From NCBI GenBank assembly GCA_030762175.1, contig CM060831.1, positions 137,682,001-137,746,000 of the forward strand: a stretch of DNA of 64,000 nt. The letters run 5' to 3'. The DNA comes from Metallyticus violacea. Taxonomy: Eukaryota > Arthropoda > Insecta > Mantodea > Metallyticidae. The position numbers and the translations under genes were made by a program. Position 1 is the first letter of the stretch, and each line of letters starts with the position of its first letter. This document shows positions 24,401 through 30,763 of the stretch, in pieces. Below the pieces are notes generated by a model. That model worked only from the letters and a program-made list of their open reading frames with translations, searched no databases and had not been told where the DNA came from.

Positions 24401-27400
24401 TTTGCAAGGCTCATGCCATATAATATACTCCTTTGGGCCATCATTTAAAATATCTGGAAAATTAACATGATCAATAGGAAATTCCTCTCTAGTACTAGTA
24501 GTATCATTAAAAGTACTTACATTCTTCATCCTTACCACTAATATTCTTCACTGGGCTACTGCTTGAATTTGCATTACTGCCATTTGTTCTTAGAGAAACA
24601 GATAATCTACTAGAACATGGGCTATTACAGTTTTCATTTATTATTTCTGAATTAGTATTAAAAAAAGAATCTATTTTCATTAATTTTGAAACTGATCTTT
24701 CAAGCTTTTTCTTTTTTCTCCATTTCTGCACTCAAATGTTGTTAACTGGTTAAGTTTCATTTTGAAAAAGAAAAAGTACTTATTTTGTGGGGTCTAAGGG
24801 GTCCTTAGTTAAGCCCCTGCCACAATGGCAAACACTGCTCCCAGAAGTCAGTATACAGTTGGTGCCACAAGCCTTGTTTAGTGCAGCTAATGAACCAATT
24901 GTGGGACAGTGTGCTTAGTCTAAGTGATGGAGGCTTCCAAGGAAGAACATAGGATGTGATCTGGTTACAGTTGAAAGTTATGTGGCAGTGAACATTCAAC
25001 ACATATTGGAAGTGTTCTATGGTCACATTGTTACTGCTTTTGTTGCCAGAAACTGGGTGATGATCCACAACCAGGTAATCCCATGTCATCATCAGAGAGT
25101 TGATGAATTAGTGTAGGCTGGTCTATCACAAAGGATCAGTCGGCTGCTATAACTGTCATTAATAATGCTAATGTCCATATAATGCACAAGAGACTGCATT
25201 AACATAAGATTTGCACTCAGTAGGTCCCCATTAAACCTGAACAGAAACAAAATATGATACATGTACAAATCCATCACCAGCTTCTGGATTATTATTGAAT
25301 GGAGGGCAACAGTTTCCTGCTGTGTTGTGATAGGACAACACCATTGCATTCTATAACCCTGAAATGTGCCATGTCAGCACATAGTGGTTGCCAGCATGGT
25401 TACTATCACCCAAGAAGAGCAAACAGCAGGCAATGCAAGAAAGGATAATGATGCTGTTCTCAAAAAAACTCTAGAGCAAGGAATGGCTATCAGTGCCAAT
25501 TGATACACCAGTATGCTTGCAATGTTGTAAGAAGACCAAGAAACCAGAGAGGTGGTTTCCTATTGAGGGGTATCATTCTCCCTTCACAGTAATACTTGGC
25601 CTTACACAGTTGACAATACATAGCTGCACTATATGAGTTTCATTCGGAGGTCCAGACCCACCTAATCTACAGCCTTAATCTCTATCCATTAAAAAAAATT
25701 GAAGCGATTGTATAAAAGTGAAGCACACATTAATGATAATAACCAGGATATATTCTTGTTGAATTAAAAGTAAAACTTCTAAAATCATGTCAATATATTA
25801 AAAAAAAAAAAAAATAAATAAAAAAAGTTTTAATGTGAAACATCAAGAGAGTTTAATATATTGACATGATTTTAGAAGTTTTACTTTTAATTCAAGATTA
25901 TGATATAACCTAAACTTAGGTATTCATTTTTACACTAAACTCCACTCACTTATACAAAAGTAAGATGCGATTCAGGAGAATCTCTCCCATCTTCAGTTGC
26001 TCACTGAACCGCCGTTATTCGAAATGATGGCTGGACAACTGGATATTCCTGTGGTGGCCTCTGTTGGTTGAGGAAGGAAGTTGCTGAGTTCATCCATAGG
26101 AGAAAACTTGAAATTCATTAGGTTTTCTCTATTTTTTAATATGACAATTTTTTCCCAAGTAGATAACTCCAATGGGTTGTGAAGATGTTTCAGTAGTTTA
26201 ATTCCCAGTTTTATTTCATGGTTTTTGGTCCAAGAGTGAGCTGCTACTGCTGATTTATCCACCTGCTTAAACCGCACAGCAGTAGCAGCTCATTTTTGGA
26301 CCAAGTTTGGAGTAACGGCATTTCAGTGAGCAATAAAGATGGGAGAGATTCTCCCGAAATGCGTCTTACTTTTGTGGCAAAATTAAGTGTAAGTGCAAAA
26401 GTAAGTGTAAAAATGAATACCTAAGTTTAGGTTATATTGCCACTCCATTGTCAACAGCTTCGTAAGTACAATATTTAAGATTATGATAGTTTCACTGTGT
26501 GGATTCCTACATTCATTAATTGGACCAGGACATATGTTTCATGGATCTTTGTCCACATTCTGAGCTGTTATAAGACTGTTGGATCATTCCTTGGAGTTGA
26601 GTTAGTTGGCATCTGAGTTGATTCTGGTGGCCTGTGGTGAAATCTGTTCATTGTACGGCCACCAGAGTCAATTCAAGATACTAACTGAATTCCAATGAAC
26701 AATTGAACCATATTATAGCTGAGTATAAGAACAAAGATTCACAAAACATGTCCTGATTAAATCTTAAGTAGTGAAGCTCACAAGAGATTATTATGGCATT
26801 GCAAATTGCTGACATATTAACATGCATTACTGATTCCTTGGATCACTTCTGATTTAAACACATACATCATAGTACATTAGTTTGCCATCAGATGATAATA
26901 CATACATTTAGTTTCATGGTAGGCAAGCTTTGAAATATGACATCAATTTAAATAAATTGAAAACACACCAAAGAAGTTTTTTTTTAAAATGTATAGACCA
27001 TCAAAATGATGCACAAACAAGCTGATTATGATAGAGTCAAGCAATAATGAGGTTTATATAAAATGCCTTCTGTATATTGCTTTGTCTTTATTTCCTAAAT
27101 GAAATCTCATAAGATAATATTCAAGTCAATAACAACTTCTATTCATCAATTCTAATGAATGCCATTCTACATAATTTAGATTTAGAGATAATATATTAAC
27201 CATTATCTAGCTATAGCTTTATAGCTCCATCAAAAATTTTAAACACACCAGTAAGAATTAGAAATCCTTTTGTCTTTGTGTTAATATAACAATTTTAACA
27301 TATATATTTATAGAGTAATCCACTAGATAACATTTGTTTCATTAATACATTTCTTTCTTCCAGAAAGTTCCAGTAGTCAACCTGAGTATCTAAATGAGCA

Positions 27401-27530
27401 GTTTTCCATAGACCTAAATAATCCTGTACATGTAGAGATGAAGCCTCATAAAGAAATGCAAAACAATTCATTCAGCAACAGGATATCAGAAAGTGAAGAT
27501 CTATACAAACCTTTCAGAAGAAGAAGCTAA
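3227..27530 (+). CDS. ADAMTS-family secreted metalloprotease, 3' part of gene (13 exons, 5' end outside window)
   Basis: Thirteen exons joined at GT-AG introns give 719 residues and a TAA stop. They are 3227-3488, 6266-6371, 7000-7134, 8119-8225, 10296-10438, 10568-10761, 10854-11035, 13002-13144, 15309-15599, 15890-16001, 20113-20270, 21657-21816 and 27364-27530. Domain order: reprolysin-type catalytic domain from its middle (residues 1-170) with zinc motif HEIGHNLGMRHD and Met-turn YIMSP; disintegrin-like domain (about 175-275) with PGERFNADQQC and TSHPALEGTLCG; one TSP type-1 repeat (WSNWSPFSEC, about 296-360); Cys-rich domain ending YCISGRCE; a second, divergent TSP1/Cys-rich unit ending YCISGKCL; then a spacer-like tail ending RRRS. 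No transmembrane segment is visible, so it is expected to be secreted and to act on matrix or cell-surface proteins. The signal peptide and prodomain lie upstream, out of view. The layout resembles the insect ADAMTS group that includes Drosophila stall, but I cannot prove orthology. Exon calls rest on motif continuity and phase, not on transcripts. Confidence 0.9.
3489..4559 (+). other. Intron stretch without recognised content
   Basis: AT-rich intron sequence after the donor at 3489. No coding similarity, tRNA-like box or recognised repeat was seen. Confidence 0.5.
4560..5010 (+). mobile_element. Penelope-like element fragment: GIY-YIG endonuclease tail plus terminal repeat
   Basis: From about 4758 the + strand reads, with one stop, 'GKTNRNMEIRRKEHF', '(A)LAARFWTNNHEI', 'LLKELHKPIEPSIWE' and 'NLMNFDFPPMDEL'. 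This block recurs in at least five other places in the window. It is the C-terminal half of a GIY-YIG nuclease of the Penelope-like type. The flanking 4560-4660 stretch contains the terminal-repeat signature (tccatttacttatataa...ggacatgtttc). It is 5'-truncated and non-functional. Confidence 0.65.
4615..4650 (-). ncRNA. Hammerhead-ribozyme-like core in Penelope-like terminal repeat
   Basis: On the - strand: TTGATGA (one change from CUGANGA), then T, a hairpin GGAAGC/GCTTCT with loop AAATA, then GAAAC, then the palindromic ACATGT followed by C (cleavage position NUH = GUC). This fits a type I hammerhead with a minimal stem III. The first core C is T here, so this copy is probably weak or dead. 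Confidence 0.45.
5005..5860 (+). repeat. Degenerate minisatellite split by a SINE
   Basis: Units of roughly 40-45 bp built on 'ctgattcactcattgtatctgagt' recur at 5005-5165 and again at 5430-5860. The middle (5170-5427) is a SINE B copy, so the SINE probably inserted into the array. Units are very diverged; the period is approximate. Confidence 0.5.
5170..5427 (+). mobile_element. SINE B (tRNA-derived), diverged copy
   Basis: It aligns with the better copy at 18973-19245: the order of blocks (gccaaagtcactaaggca, ttttttccag, ctcatgaatcatcaatg, ggcattaaacactatt) is conserved. The internal promoter boxes are badly decayed. It sits inside the minisatellite. Confidence 0.6.
5861..6265 (+). other. 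Intron stretch without recognised content
   Basis: Intronic sequence up to the acceptor gatctgcag before 6266. Nothing recognised. Confidence 0.5.
6266..6371 (+). CDS. ADAMTS exon: first half of zinc-binding motif
   Basis: Acceptor tctgcag, donor AA|gtatgt, 106 nt. It encodes GLAPVAGMC...CTVNEGRHFESVYVVAHEIGH. The two zinc-ligand His and the catalytic Glu of HEIGH are present. The AA at the exon end joins the C of the next exon to make the Asn of the motif. Confidence 0.93.
6372..6999 (+). other. Intron, nothing recognised
   Basis: AT-rich intron of 628 nt; no repeat or coding similarity seen. It ends in a strong acceptor, ttttttgcag. Confidence 0.6.
7000..7134 (+). CDS. ADAMTS exon: third zinc ligand and Met-turn
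   Basis: 135 nt. It encodes (N)LGMRHDGPLADNECDPGSY, then IMSPTLGSG...TWSSCSRRYLQMFL. The third His ligand and following Asp of HxxGxxHD are present, and IMSP supplies the Met-turn methionine. Donor GA|gtaagt leaves two bases to be completed by the next exon. Confidence 0.93.
7180..7420 (+). repeat. Interspersed repeat shared with 40090-40340
   Basis: By eye this resembles 40090-40340 over about 230 bp (gtaaat..gtgctaattgctctt, tgatatgtgaaaaatggattctt, gaaaatgtactgg). It is unclassified, with no coding content or obvious terminal repeats. Confidence 0.4.
8119..8225 (+). CDS. ADAMTS exon: end of catalytic domain, start of disintegrin-like domain
   Basis: 107 nt after acceptor tttaatag. Joined to the previous exon it reads FLETPQSQCLLDHS...SLPGERFNADQQ. 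PGERFxADQQC is the usual start of the ADAMTS disintegrin-like domain; the Cys codon is split T|GC with the next exon. A second in-frame acceptor at 8128 would work only with the candidate micro-exon at 7626-7641. Confidence 0.88.
8389..9679 (-). mobile_element. mariner-family transposon 1, complete ends, dead transposase
   Basis: The 1291-bp element is flanked by TA dinucleotides (8387-8388 and 9680-9681). The terminal inverted repeats pair cgagggtaggtccataagtt with the reverse complement of the right end, and run on for about 27 bp with mismatches. The - strand encodes a mariner transposase in pieces. The N-terminal part lies in 9232-9501 (begins MEYRAIIKFFTK; TPENIDFVDREI). The catalytic core lies in 8849-9148 (CQAFLELCRGN, YYDPLSK, SMEW). 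A D34D-type end follows near 8640-8690 (SPDLAPSDYFLF). The first catalytic Asp of the usual TGDE motif is lost (reads TGYK). There is an in-frame stop in the HPPYSPD equivalent, and poly-C/poly-G runs (8521, 9391) break the frame. It sits antisense in an ADAMTS intron. Confidence 0.92.
9863..10138 (+). mobile_element. SINE A (tRNA-derived), diverged copy
   Basis: Box B-like ggttcaatcccaacc at about 9907, then the family body (aagtatggcttccttc, gaagggaagtaaagcc, cctcaagcctga, gatgacctgagatgtta) and the tail cataaataaacc. Box A is weak. Confidence 0.75.
10296..10438 (+). CDS. ADAMTS exon: disintegrin-like domain
   Basis: 143 nt after acceptor atttaatag. GC completes the split Cys. It encodes CMLKYGRGSIHAPEQ...CRDLHC...YTWTSHPALEGTLCGINK, with the Cys pattern of the ADAMTS disintegrin-like domain. 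Donor AAG|gtaact; ends in phase 0. Confidence 0.93.
10568..10761 (+). CDS. ADAMTS exon: end of disintegrin-like domain and first part of TSP1 repeat
   Basis: 194 nt. It starts WCRSGRCIGRG, completing the disintegrin-like domain directly after the CGINK of the previous exon. It continues into GAWSNWSPFSECASGC, the tryptophan-rich start of a thrombospondin type-1 repeat. About 20 residues (LYSEEGRLHAGSTGIM) separate the second Cys from STRRCNNP, where ordinary repeats have only a few. Donor CCCAG|gtataa. Confidence 0.92.
10854..11035 (+). CDS. ADAMTS exon: rest of TSP1 repeat, start of Cys-rich domain
   Basis: 182 nt. It encodes RPENGGLPCRGSDRRLRTC, then IAEQC, closing the TSP1 repeat. It then encodes DFADQICIRAREVDSELLG, the start of the Cys-rich domain. 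It ends phase 1 (T|gtgagt). Confidence 0.92.
11736..11905 (+). repeat. Two-copy 79-bp tandem duplication
   Basis: The stretch starting ttaacttttacatttttaat occurs at 11736 and again at 11815, ending in gatagagatg and gcacattttctctattata in both. The copies are almost identical, so the duplication is recent. Intronic. Confidence 0.9.
12388..12642 (+). mobile_element. SINE B (tRNA-derived), diverged copy
   Basis: Head aagggtagccaaagtcaata, middle ttttccatgttttcctcaat and aaatggcaaatgctggga, end gggcattaaacaccatt, in the order of the 18973-19245 copy. Confidence 0.75.
12650..12895 (-). mobile_element. Penelope-like terminal repeat fragment
   Basis: It contains cttatgcttcacttacttgt, then the hammerhead-like core at 12709-12742, then an AT-rich spacer, and ends with gattggcttcactgtgaatg ttccaatt. 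These blocks recur at 29850-30870, 33960-34240, 40020-41090 and 43400-43640. Confidence 0.7.
12709..12742 (-). ncRNA. Hammerhead-ribozyme-like core, all core bases intact
   Basis: On the - strand: CTGATGA, T, stem II GAGAAC/GTTCTC with a four-base loop AACT, GAAAC, then CGGT and C. The palindromic ACCGGT would be a minimal three-base-pair stem III or a six-base dimer contact, and GUC is the expected cleavage triplet. An extra U lies between the core A and stem II in this and every other copy. Stem I pairing is not obvious. The match of 13 core positions plus a perfect stem II is unlikely by chance; activity is untested. Confidence 0.6.
13002..13144 (+). CDS. ADAMTS exon: Cys-rich domain, first copy
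   Basis: 143 nt. It encodes (S)EEACTVWCYKRN...GWTFPDGTACQ...YCISGRCE, the DGTxC...C.xGxC signature of the ADAMTS Cys-rich domain. It starts in phase 1/2 and ends in phase 0, exactly like the 20113-20270 exon, with which it shares the sequence pattern. The acceptor (ctgtttaaag) is weaker than the others. Confidence 0.9.
13640..13868 (+). mobile_element. SINE B, partial copy
   Basis: Body and 3' end of the family (tccctgactaaggttttttc, aaatggcaaatgccaggaag, gggcattaaacaccattcat). The tRNA-like head is scrambled. Confidence 0.75.
14066..14316 (+). mobile_element. SINE B (tRNA-derived)
   Basis: Box A-like ggtggccaaggtcattaaga, box B-like ggtgtttgattcccacc, then the conserved body and caggcattaaacactattca end. 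Confidence 0.8.
14320..15308 (+). other. Intron stretch, nothing recognised
   Basis: About 1 kb of AT-rich intron without recognised repeat or coding similarity, ending in acceptor ttaatacag. Confidence 0.5.
15309..15599 (+). CDS. ADAMTS exon: linker with basic cluster and second, divergent TSP1-like unit
   Basis: 291 nt in phase 0. It encodes EFICDDEHYETAATFSLRSE, then a very basic stretch (IRSKSRRRDV), then RRWSPASGCHFNC...LRLVVARDAKC...VQLCEPDQL. The RWSPASGC...VQLC part is placed like a degenerate TSP1 repeat relative to the next exons. The dibasic cluster could be a protease site but does not fit the strict furin motif. Confidence 0.9.
15890..16001 (+). CDS. ADAMTS exon: start of second Cys-rich copy
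   Basis: 112 nt after acceptor tttttttccag. It encodes SCGRLKTPFEHASTVCSKYR, then ERVRRLSGFGMQISPVA. It ends in phase 1 (C|gtaagt). FEHASTVCSKYRERV...LSGFGMQIS parallels FADQICIRAREVD...LLGTGLQRIS of the 10854 exon. Confidence 0.88.
16530..16909 (-). mobile_element. SINE B, full copy plus adjoining 3' fragment
   Basis: 16628-16909 is a full-length copy on the - strand: head ggccgagatcgttaagatg, box B region, body and tttttaaaaat tail. Next to it, 16530-16575 is a second 3' end of the same family (gcctatttttactactgagg on +). It lies in the ADAMTS intron 16002-20112. Confidence 0.8.
16920..17930 (+). other. Intron stretch, nothing recognised
   Basis: About 1 kb between SINE copies. No coding pattern or repeat that I recognise. 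Confidence 0.5.
17937..18237 (+). mobile_element. SINE A (tRNA-derived), near full-length
   Basis: Box A-like tggtgtagtggtaaccatac and box B-like gggttcaaacctggcc stand at tRNA spacing. A body follows (aaaatcctaagtatgacttc, gaagggaagtaaagcc, gaagaggcctctgagcaaaa, gagatgttaaagagcgtcc), ending in aaataaataaacaaataaaa. This is the classic layout of a Pol III SINE with a tRNA head, an unrelated body and an A-rich tail. Confidence 0.88.
18238..18505 (+). mobile_element. SINE A, second copy head-to-tail with the previous one
   Basis: It starts directly at the A-rich tail of the 17937 copy: tggtagtctacgatagttgc, box B gggttcaaacccagcgag, then the same body to ttaaataaaccaaatt. It is more diverged than its neighbour, so the pair may reflect insertion into the A-tail. 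Confidence 0.82.
18973..19290 (+). mobile_element. SINE B (tRNA-derived), best-preserved copy
   Basis: Box A-like ggtggccgaggtcgttaggc and an exact box B, ggttcgaatcc, at 19026-19036. A long tRNA variable arm (gtgagcgggaggcctg) suggests a class II (Leu/Ser-like) tRNA origin. Body: tccctgactgagggtttttc, aaatggcaaatgccgggga. The end ggagcattaaacaccattc is degenerate and is followed by an A/G-rich tail (19246-19290). It is not a functional tRNA because the body follows without an acceptor stem. Confidence 0.88.
19468..19726 (-). mobile_element. SINE A, copy truncated at the tRNA head
   Basis: Reverse complement of the SINE A body, from ttatttataaatgctcttta to cctggctgggttccaaccca. Box A is missing. 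Confidence 0.82.
20113..20270 (+). CDS. ADAMTS exon: second Cys-rich copy
   Basis: 158 nt after acceptor actgccttacag. It encodes (Q)DPDRPCRVACQDDEV...DGWFPFGTDCS...AYCISGKCL. It has the same phases as the first Cys-rich exon (in at 1, out at 0). An in-frame upstream acceptor (tacagag before 20071) would add 14 residues; the 20113 site has the better pyrimidine tract. Confidence 0.86.
20537..20760 (+). mobile_element. Probable tRNA-derived SINE of a third kind
   Basis: A tRNA-like head, gctcaggtagtaacacttag with box B-like gagttcaaaatccttg at about 20579, is followed by an unrelated body (ggttgctttaacaaatattg). Only one copy was seen, so the boundaries are uncertain. Confidence 0.4.
21109..21395 (+). 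mobile_element. SINE A copy
   Basis: Head cggtcctggttgtatctaat, box B-like ctgttcaatcccagccag, conserved body, tail cctaaataaaaataataaaa. Confidence 0.82.
21657..21816 (+). CDS. ADAMTS exon: spacer-like region
   Basis: 160 nt after acceptor tccttatag. It encodes EFGFDDTPLYEAEFTLPLLA, then RLKRSLIYNATTIVRTTLDK, then ATLEHIVAQLNLT. EFGFDD...YEAEFTL parallels EFICDD...YETAATFSL after the first Cys-rich copy. NAT is a possible N-glycosylation site. Donor ACAG|gtatgc; ends phase 1. Confidence 0.87.
22455..22930 (-). mobile_element. LINE fragment: RNase H end and zinc-knuckle-like tail
   Basis: The - strand open stretch 22492-22866 reads GLKGNKIADTLAKTGA, the C-terminal part of a non-LTR RNase H domain. 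About 75 residues later comes CPLCKDMNTILNKEHLLKC, a Cys/His tail common in LINEs carrying RNase H. Upstream sequence is lost (5'-truncated). It lies antisense in the last ADAMTS intron. Confidence 0.75.
23399..23635 (+). repeat. Two-copy tandem duplication, period about 113 bp
   Basis: tttatttattgtcactttga begins at 23399 and 23512. Both copies continue with catctgtag..catgaa and end in ggattaatgaaatg.attaatga. Copies are moderately diverged. Confidence 0.8.
24030..24740 (-). mobile_element. hAT-type element fragment, ZMYM1-like N-terminal region
   Basis: The - strand reads, over two frames, SVSKLMKIDSFFNT (24650-24710), then NFPDILNDGPKEYIIWHEPC (about 24400-24460), then a 'CELCRLF' stretch, then KFAWIKGIHDWQGLSNLFLT and HETSHPD (24130-24220). 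The order (K/S-rich leader, FP..DGP, C..CRLF, G...W..L....HE.S..H) is that of the TTF-type zinc finger and following region of ZMYM1/hAT-like transposases. The catalytic part is absent or beyond recognition. Confidence 0.6.
24790..25650. repeat. Unclassified stretch, likely old transposon sequence
   Basis: Noticeably richer in G+C than its surroundings, with only short open frames that match nothing I recognise. It could be a non-coding part of the neighbouring hAT-like element. Confidence 0.3.
25759..25895. repeat. Perfect 42-bp inverted repeat
   Basis: Arm 25759-25800 (ttgaattaaaagtaaaactt...) is the exact reverse complement of 25854-25895, around an A-rich 53-bp centre. It may be a small MITE or the outer end of the neighbouring Penelope-like piece. 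Confidence 0.9.
25900..26465 (-). mobile_element. Penelope-like element fragment with inverted terminal repeats
   Basis: The core (25993-26277, -) reads FKQVDKSAVAAHSWTKNHEI, then KLLKHLHNPLELSTWEKIVI, then ENLMNFKFSPMDELS, the tail of the GIY-YIG endonuclease. The two ends are inverted repeats: taacctaaacttaggtattc at left, and gaatacctaagtttaggtta at right near 26415. Each end carries a decayed hammerhead-like core (25970-25996 and 26323-26360). The right end shares ccactccattgtcaacagct with the 62925-63455 copy. Confidence 0.75.
26480..26765. mobile_element. Penelope-like terminal repeats only, inverted pair
   Basis: Left ggacatatgtttcatggatc near 26528 and right caaaacatgtcctgatt near 26740 face each other. 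Between them the arms pair imperfectly (caaggaatgatccaacagt against ccaatgaacaattgaacca). No endonuclease sequence remains. Confidence 0.55.
27364..27530 (+). CDS. ADAMTS last exon with stop codon
   Basis: Acceptor tttctttcttccag; 167 nt including TAA at 27528-27530. It encodes ESSSSQPEYLNEQFSIDLNN, then PVHVEMKPHKEMQNNSFSNR, then ISESEDLYKPFRRRS and stop. This is a hydrophilic tail without a membrane anchor. NNSF gives another potential N-glycosylation site. Confidence 0.85.
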
Positions 27531-28440
27531 ATCTGTGATTTCTGCCAATCAGTATTCTGCAACTTTAATAGGAAAGTGTGATCATGTGATTAATGTTTGA
27601 AGAAGAATGTGTGAAAAAAATGGTACTTATATCTAAGGTCAATTTTTTATTAGCATTGGTAAAGAAGAAAATTAATTGCTTTGATATAATGACTAATAAA
27701 AACACTTCCATTGGAGAACATGCTACAAATGCAATATCAGTATTCTGGAATGTGTGTATAGAACATTTGTGACTAGTTTGTGGACTATGAATAAGCAATA
27801 TAATGGTCAGAATTTGGTGCAATTATGCATATATTTGGTCAAACTATGAAAACAAATGTATGATACAAAGAAGGTTACAAAAATATTTTATAATGTGAAT
27901 ATTATCATTATACAAGTATTGCCAAAAAATTTTCAAAATTAGTGAGTATATTCACTGCTGAAAGTACAAATTCATTACTAAAGCTATCTGGACAGTTCCA
28001 TTATTTTTTGTGCAAAACAATGAAAGAAAAAATAGGTTAAAAGCTCTATCAGTGTCCATATAATGTATATTGTAATTTTAAGGTGTTTAAGTGCTATTGA
28101 GAAACTTCTTAAGTAGCTGGGTTAATGCTGATATAAACCTTGTTAAAATGCTACTTTTGCAACATTTTTATAAGAATTTAAGAAGGTCCTATCTTTTCAG
28201 CTGATTACATGCAATATTCCACATCTGTCGTTTCTTTGATATGCCCTAGAACTACTAAAAACTCTAAAACCTTGCCCTGATATCCAAAGACCCCATGTAG
28301 TAAGGTAGTATTAGCAACAGCAGCAGCAGTAGTGCTGCAGGATTTTTGAGAGTCAAAAGTTCATACACAACAGCCTCCAGGCTTATAGTGTCAAAGTATG
28401 AAACAAACCTTTATAATTTCAATATTAATTCAATTTGGAA
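27531..28440 (+). other. Likely ADAMTS 3' UTR and downstream intergenic sequence
   Basis: AT-rich, no coding pattern. A canonical AATAAA lies at 27695-27700, about 165 nt after the stop, and is a plausible poly(A) signal. A short CAG run sits near 28317-28330. Confidence 0.5.
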
Positions 28441-28491
28441 TCTAATACAGTGAAACATTCTTTATGGTTTCACTTATTGGAGATTTACTCA

Positions 28492-28526
28492 GGACATGTT
28501 TCATGGACCCTCGTCCACATCCTCAG
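28492..28526 (-). ncRNA. Hammerhead-ribozyme-like core
   Basis: On the - strand: CTGAGGA (fits CUGANGA), T, a hairpin around TGGAC/GTCCA with loop GAGG, then GAAAC, palindromic ACATGT and C. All core positions are conserved apart from extra unpaired bases flanking stem II. Confidence 0.5.
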
Positions 28527-28805
28527 CTGTTAAACTACTGTTGGAACATTCGCAGAAGTTGGGTAGGTAGGTATCTGAGTTGACTCTGGTGTCATGAATT
28601 CTTGAATAAAGGGAATTTCTCATCCCAGAAGTAGACAGTCTTTATTCAAATTTATACAGGAACACTCTCTTAAAAAAAAAAAAATCCACAAATTCCAAAT
28701 TGAACCTAAACTCTTAAAAGTTCTTCAAAAACCCATAGAATTATCTGTGGGAAAATACATTCATAAACAAAAACAAGAACAATTTATGTCAATTATATAA
28801 GTTCG

Positions 28806-28840
28806 TTGATGATGGAGAGGATGTCCATTCGAAACTGGTC
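28806..28840 (+). ncRNA. Hammerhead-ribozyme-like core, decayed
   Basis: TTGATGA, T, GGAGAG..., GAAAC, TGGTC. The first core base and stem II pairing are damaged. Confidence 0.35.
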
Positions 28841-29898
28841 CCACAATATTTAAAAGTAAGTGAAGAATCAGAGTGTGTTAGATGACAGATTAGATATAAT
28901 TTACATTTAACAAGCTTCACCGTGTGAGTTCCAACAACATTTTTTAAAAATGTCTTATTTTTCGAAAGTTCTTAAATGAAGGAAAATTTAATTAATTTTG
29001 ATCTTCCAAACAATATTAACCTCATCACAACACAGAATGACTCTTAATGCCATGCTGGGAAACTGACAGTTGAACAGTGCTCATGCTAAAGGCAACAGCT
29101 TTTGAAACATGTCCAAGTAAGTAGAACAAAACTAGTGAAATTTAAGTGTATTTTTCATAAATAATTTGTTATATTATTTACTCACACTTTCATATTCAAA
29201 TCTCTGTTCTCACTAAGACAGATTGCAGAAACATGATAGCATTGTTTTCCTGAAGGAATTCACTCCTCACACATTTATCAATGCAACATAAACAGATGGA
29301 TAACTGAAATCTCAGTTCCATAACAAAAGACAAGGAGGGCTTGTCCTATACCATAATCTCTCATCTTTTATATACATTCTACCTCTGTATTCTTAATCAG
29401 CTCCATAATCTTTACTCCTATGGATTTAAGAAAAGAGAGAGATGGTTTATAAATAGAAGCCCAATGAGATAACAAAAGAATTTTATTATTTGGGGGTAAG
29501 ATTTATGAGTAATGGAAGGTGGGAGGTCCAGTCCAAATGTACAAAAGATAAATTAGCTATAAAAGCTGTTAGAATAACCTTGTATTAAGTTCCCACATTG
29601 TCAATGAAATGCTTAGAAAGACTATATGAGGATGTGCTTGAGTCGAAAATGATGTATGCAGTACAAATTTGGGAAGTGTCAAAAGGGTGCACAAAAGTTG
29701 ATGTGCATACAATGTTTTGTACAGTGACTTTGTGGTTATCAAAAAGTTCACCTAGGGGAGTAAGTACAGTAGAATTAGGAGTAGGAAGAAAAGGAATAAT
29801 AGTGGAAAGAATCTTAAAATATTGTATAGATTGATATTATTGTATGATTTAGTTGATCTCCACACTCTTAGTGCTTCACTTACTTGTCATAATATATA

Positions 29899-29934
29899 GA
29901 ACCGGTTTCGAGAACATTTCATTCTCATCATAAG
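29899..29934 (-). ncRNA. Hammerhead-ribozyme-like core, left end of Penelope-like element
   Basis: On the - strand: CTTATGA (one core change), T, hairpin GAGAAT/GTTCTC (A.T/G.T pairs) with loop GAAAT, GAAAC, CGGTT. Pairs as an inverted copy with 30729-30763. Confidence 0.4.
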
Positions 29935-30728
29935 CTGGGCTAAAATTCAACTGTTGGATAATTCGTTAAGCTGTTGAAATGTGTATTCTGCTCTGGTGGT
30001 GGTGTGATAAACTTGTAGTTTATGTTTTCATCCCCGGCAGTGCCAAATTTTTTAAAAATTAGCATATCTTTAAAAAATTCACATATCATCCATAGGTTAC
30101 AAAATAATTTCAGAATGTTATTAAAGATTTTAATATCTGGTTGGCACGGTTAACAGATTTAATGTTAAAAACCTACTGATAGACAATGTTAATGACAGTA
30201 CTCCACAAGAGAAAAATGCAGGTATTTACAAAATAAATTGTGCATAAATTGTGCAGAATGTGAAAAAATTTACATTGGAAAAACAAAAGAGAAACATAGG
30301 CACACAGTTAAAGGAACATTTCAGCAACTTAAAGTATAAGCAAATAGAGAAATCAGCAGTAGCATATCTTTTTTGGACAGAAAATCACGACATAGCGAAT
30401 AAAGCAAAGTTATTAAAATCAGTACAAAGACCTACAGAACTAGCCAATTGGGAGAGAATTTATATCTACAAATACAAAGACTGTCTAATGAACTTCAACA
30501 CAGCTGGGGATGAAAACATAAACTACAAGTTTATCACACCACCACCAGCATTTTCAAGATTTAGTGCCATAAAAATCCCTCAATCTCCGACTAATCATTT
30601 GACGGTAGAGCAACAATGAACATCTATTAACTGCTTTGCATTATGTAGCCTATTCTAACACCACCACCAGAGCAGAATACACATTCCCACAGTTTATCAA
30701 ATTATCCGACAGTTGAATTTTAGCCCAG

Positions 30729-30763
30729 CTGATAATGAGAACGAAATGTTCTTGAAACCAGTT
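30729..30763 (+). ncRNA. Hammerhead-ribozyme-like core, right end of Penelope-like element
   Basis: CTGATAA (core G changed to A), T, hairpin GAGAAC/GTTCTT around GAAAT, GAAAC, CAGTT. Decayed. Confidence 0.35.

Larger units (their letters stand above)
28440..29130. mobile_element. Penelope-like element remnants
   Basis: A terminal-repeat piece with a hammerhead-like core at 28492-28526 (-). Then a + strand endonuclease-tail remnant (EPKLLKVLQKPIELS, about 28700-28745). Then a second terminal-repeat piece with a core at 28806-28840 (+) and gcttcaccgtgtgagttcca at 28917. A third terminal fragment (tttgaaacatgtccaagtaa) follows near 29100. Confidence 0.6.
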
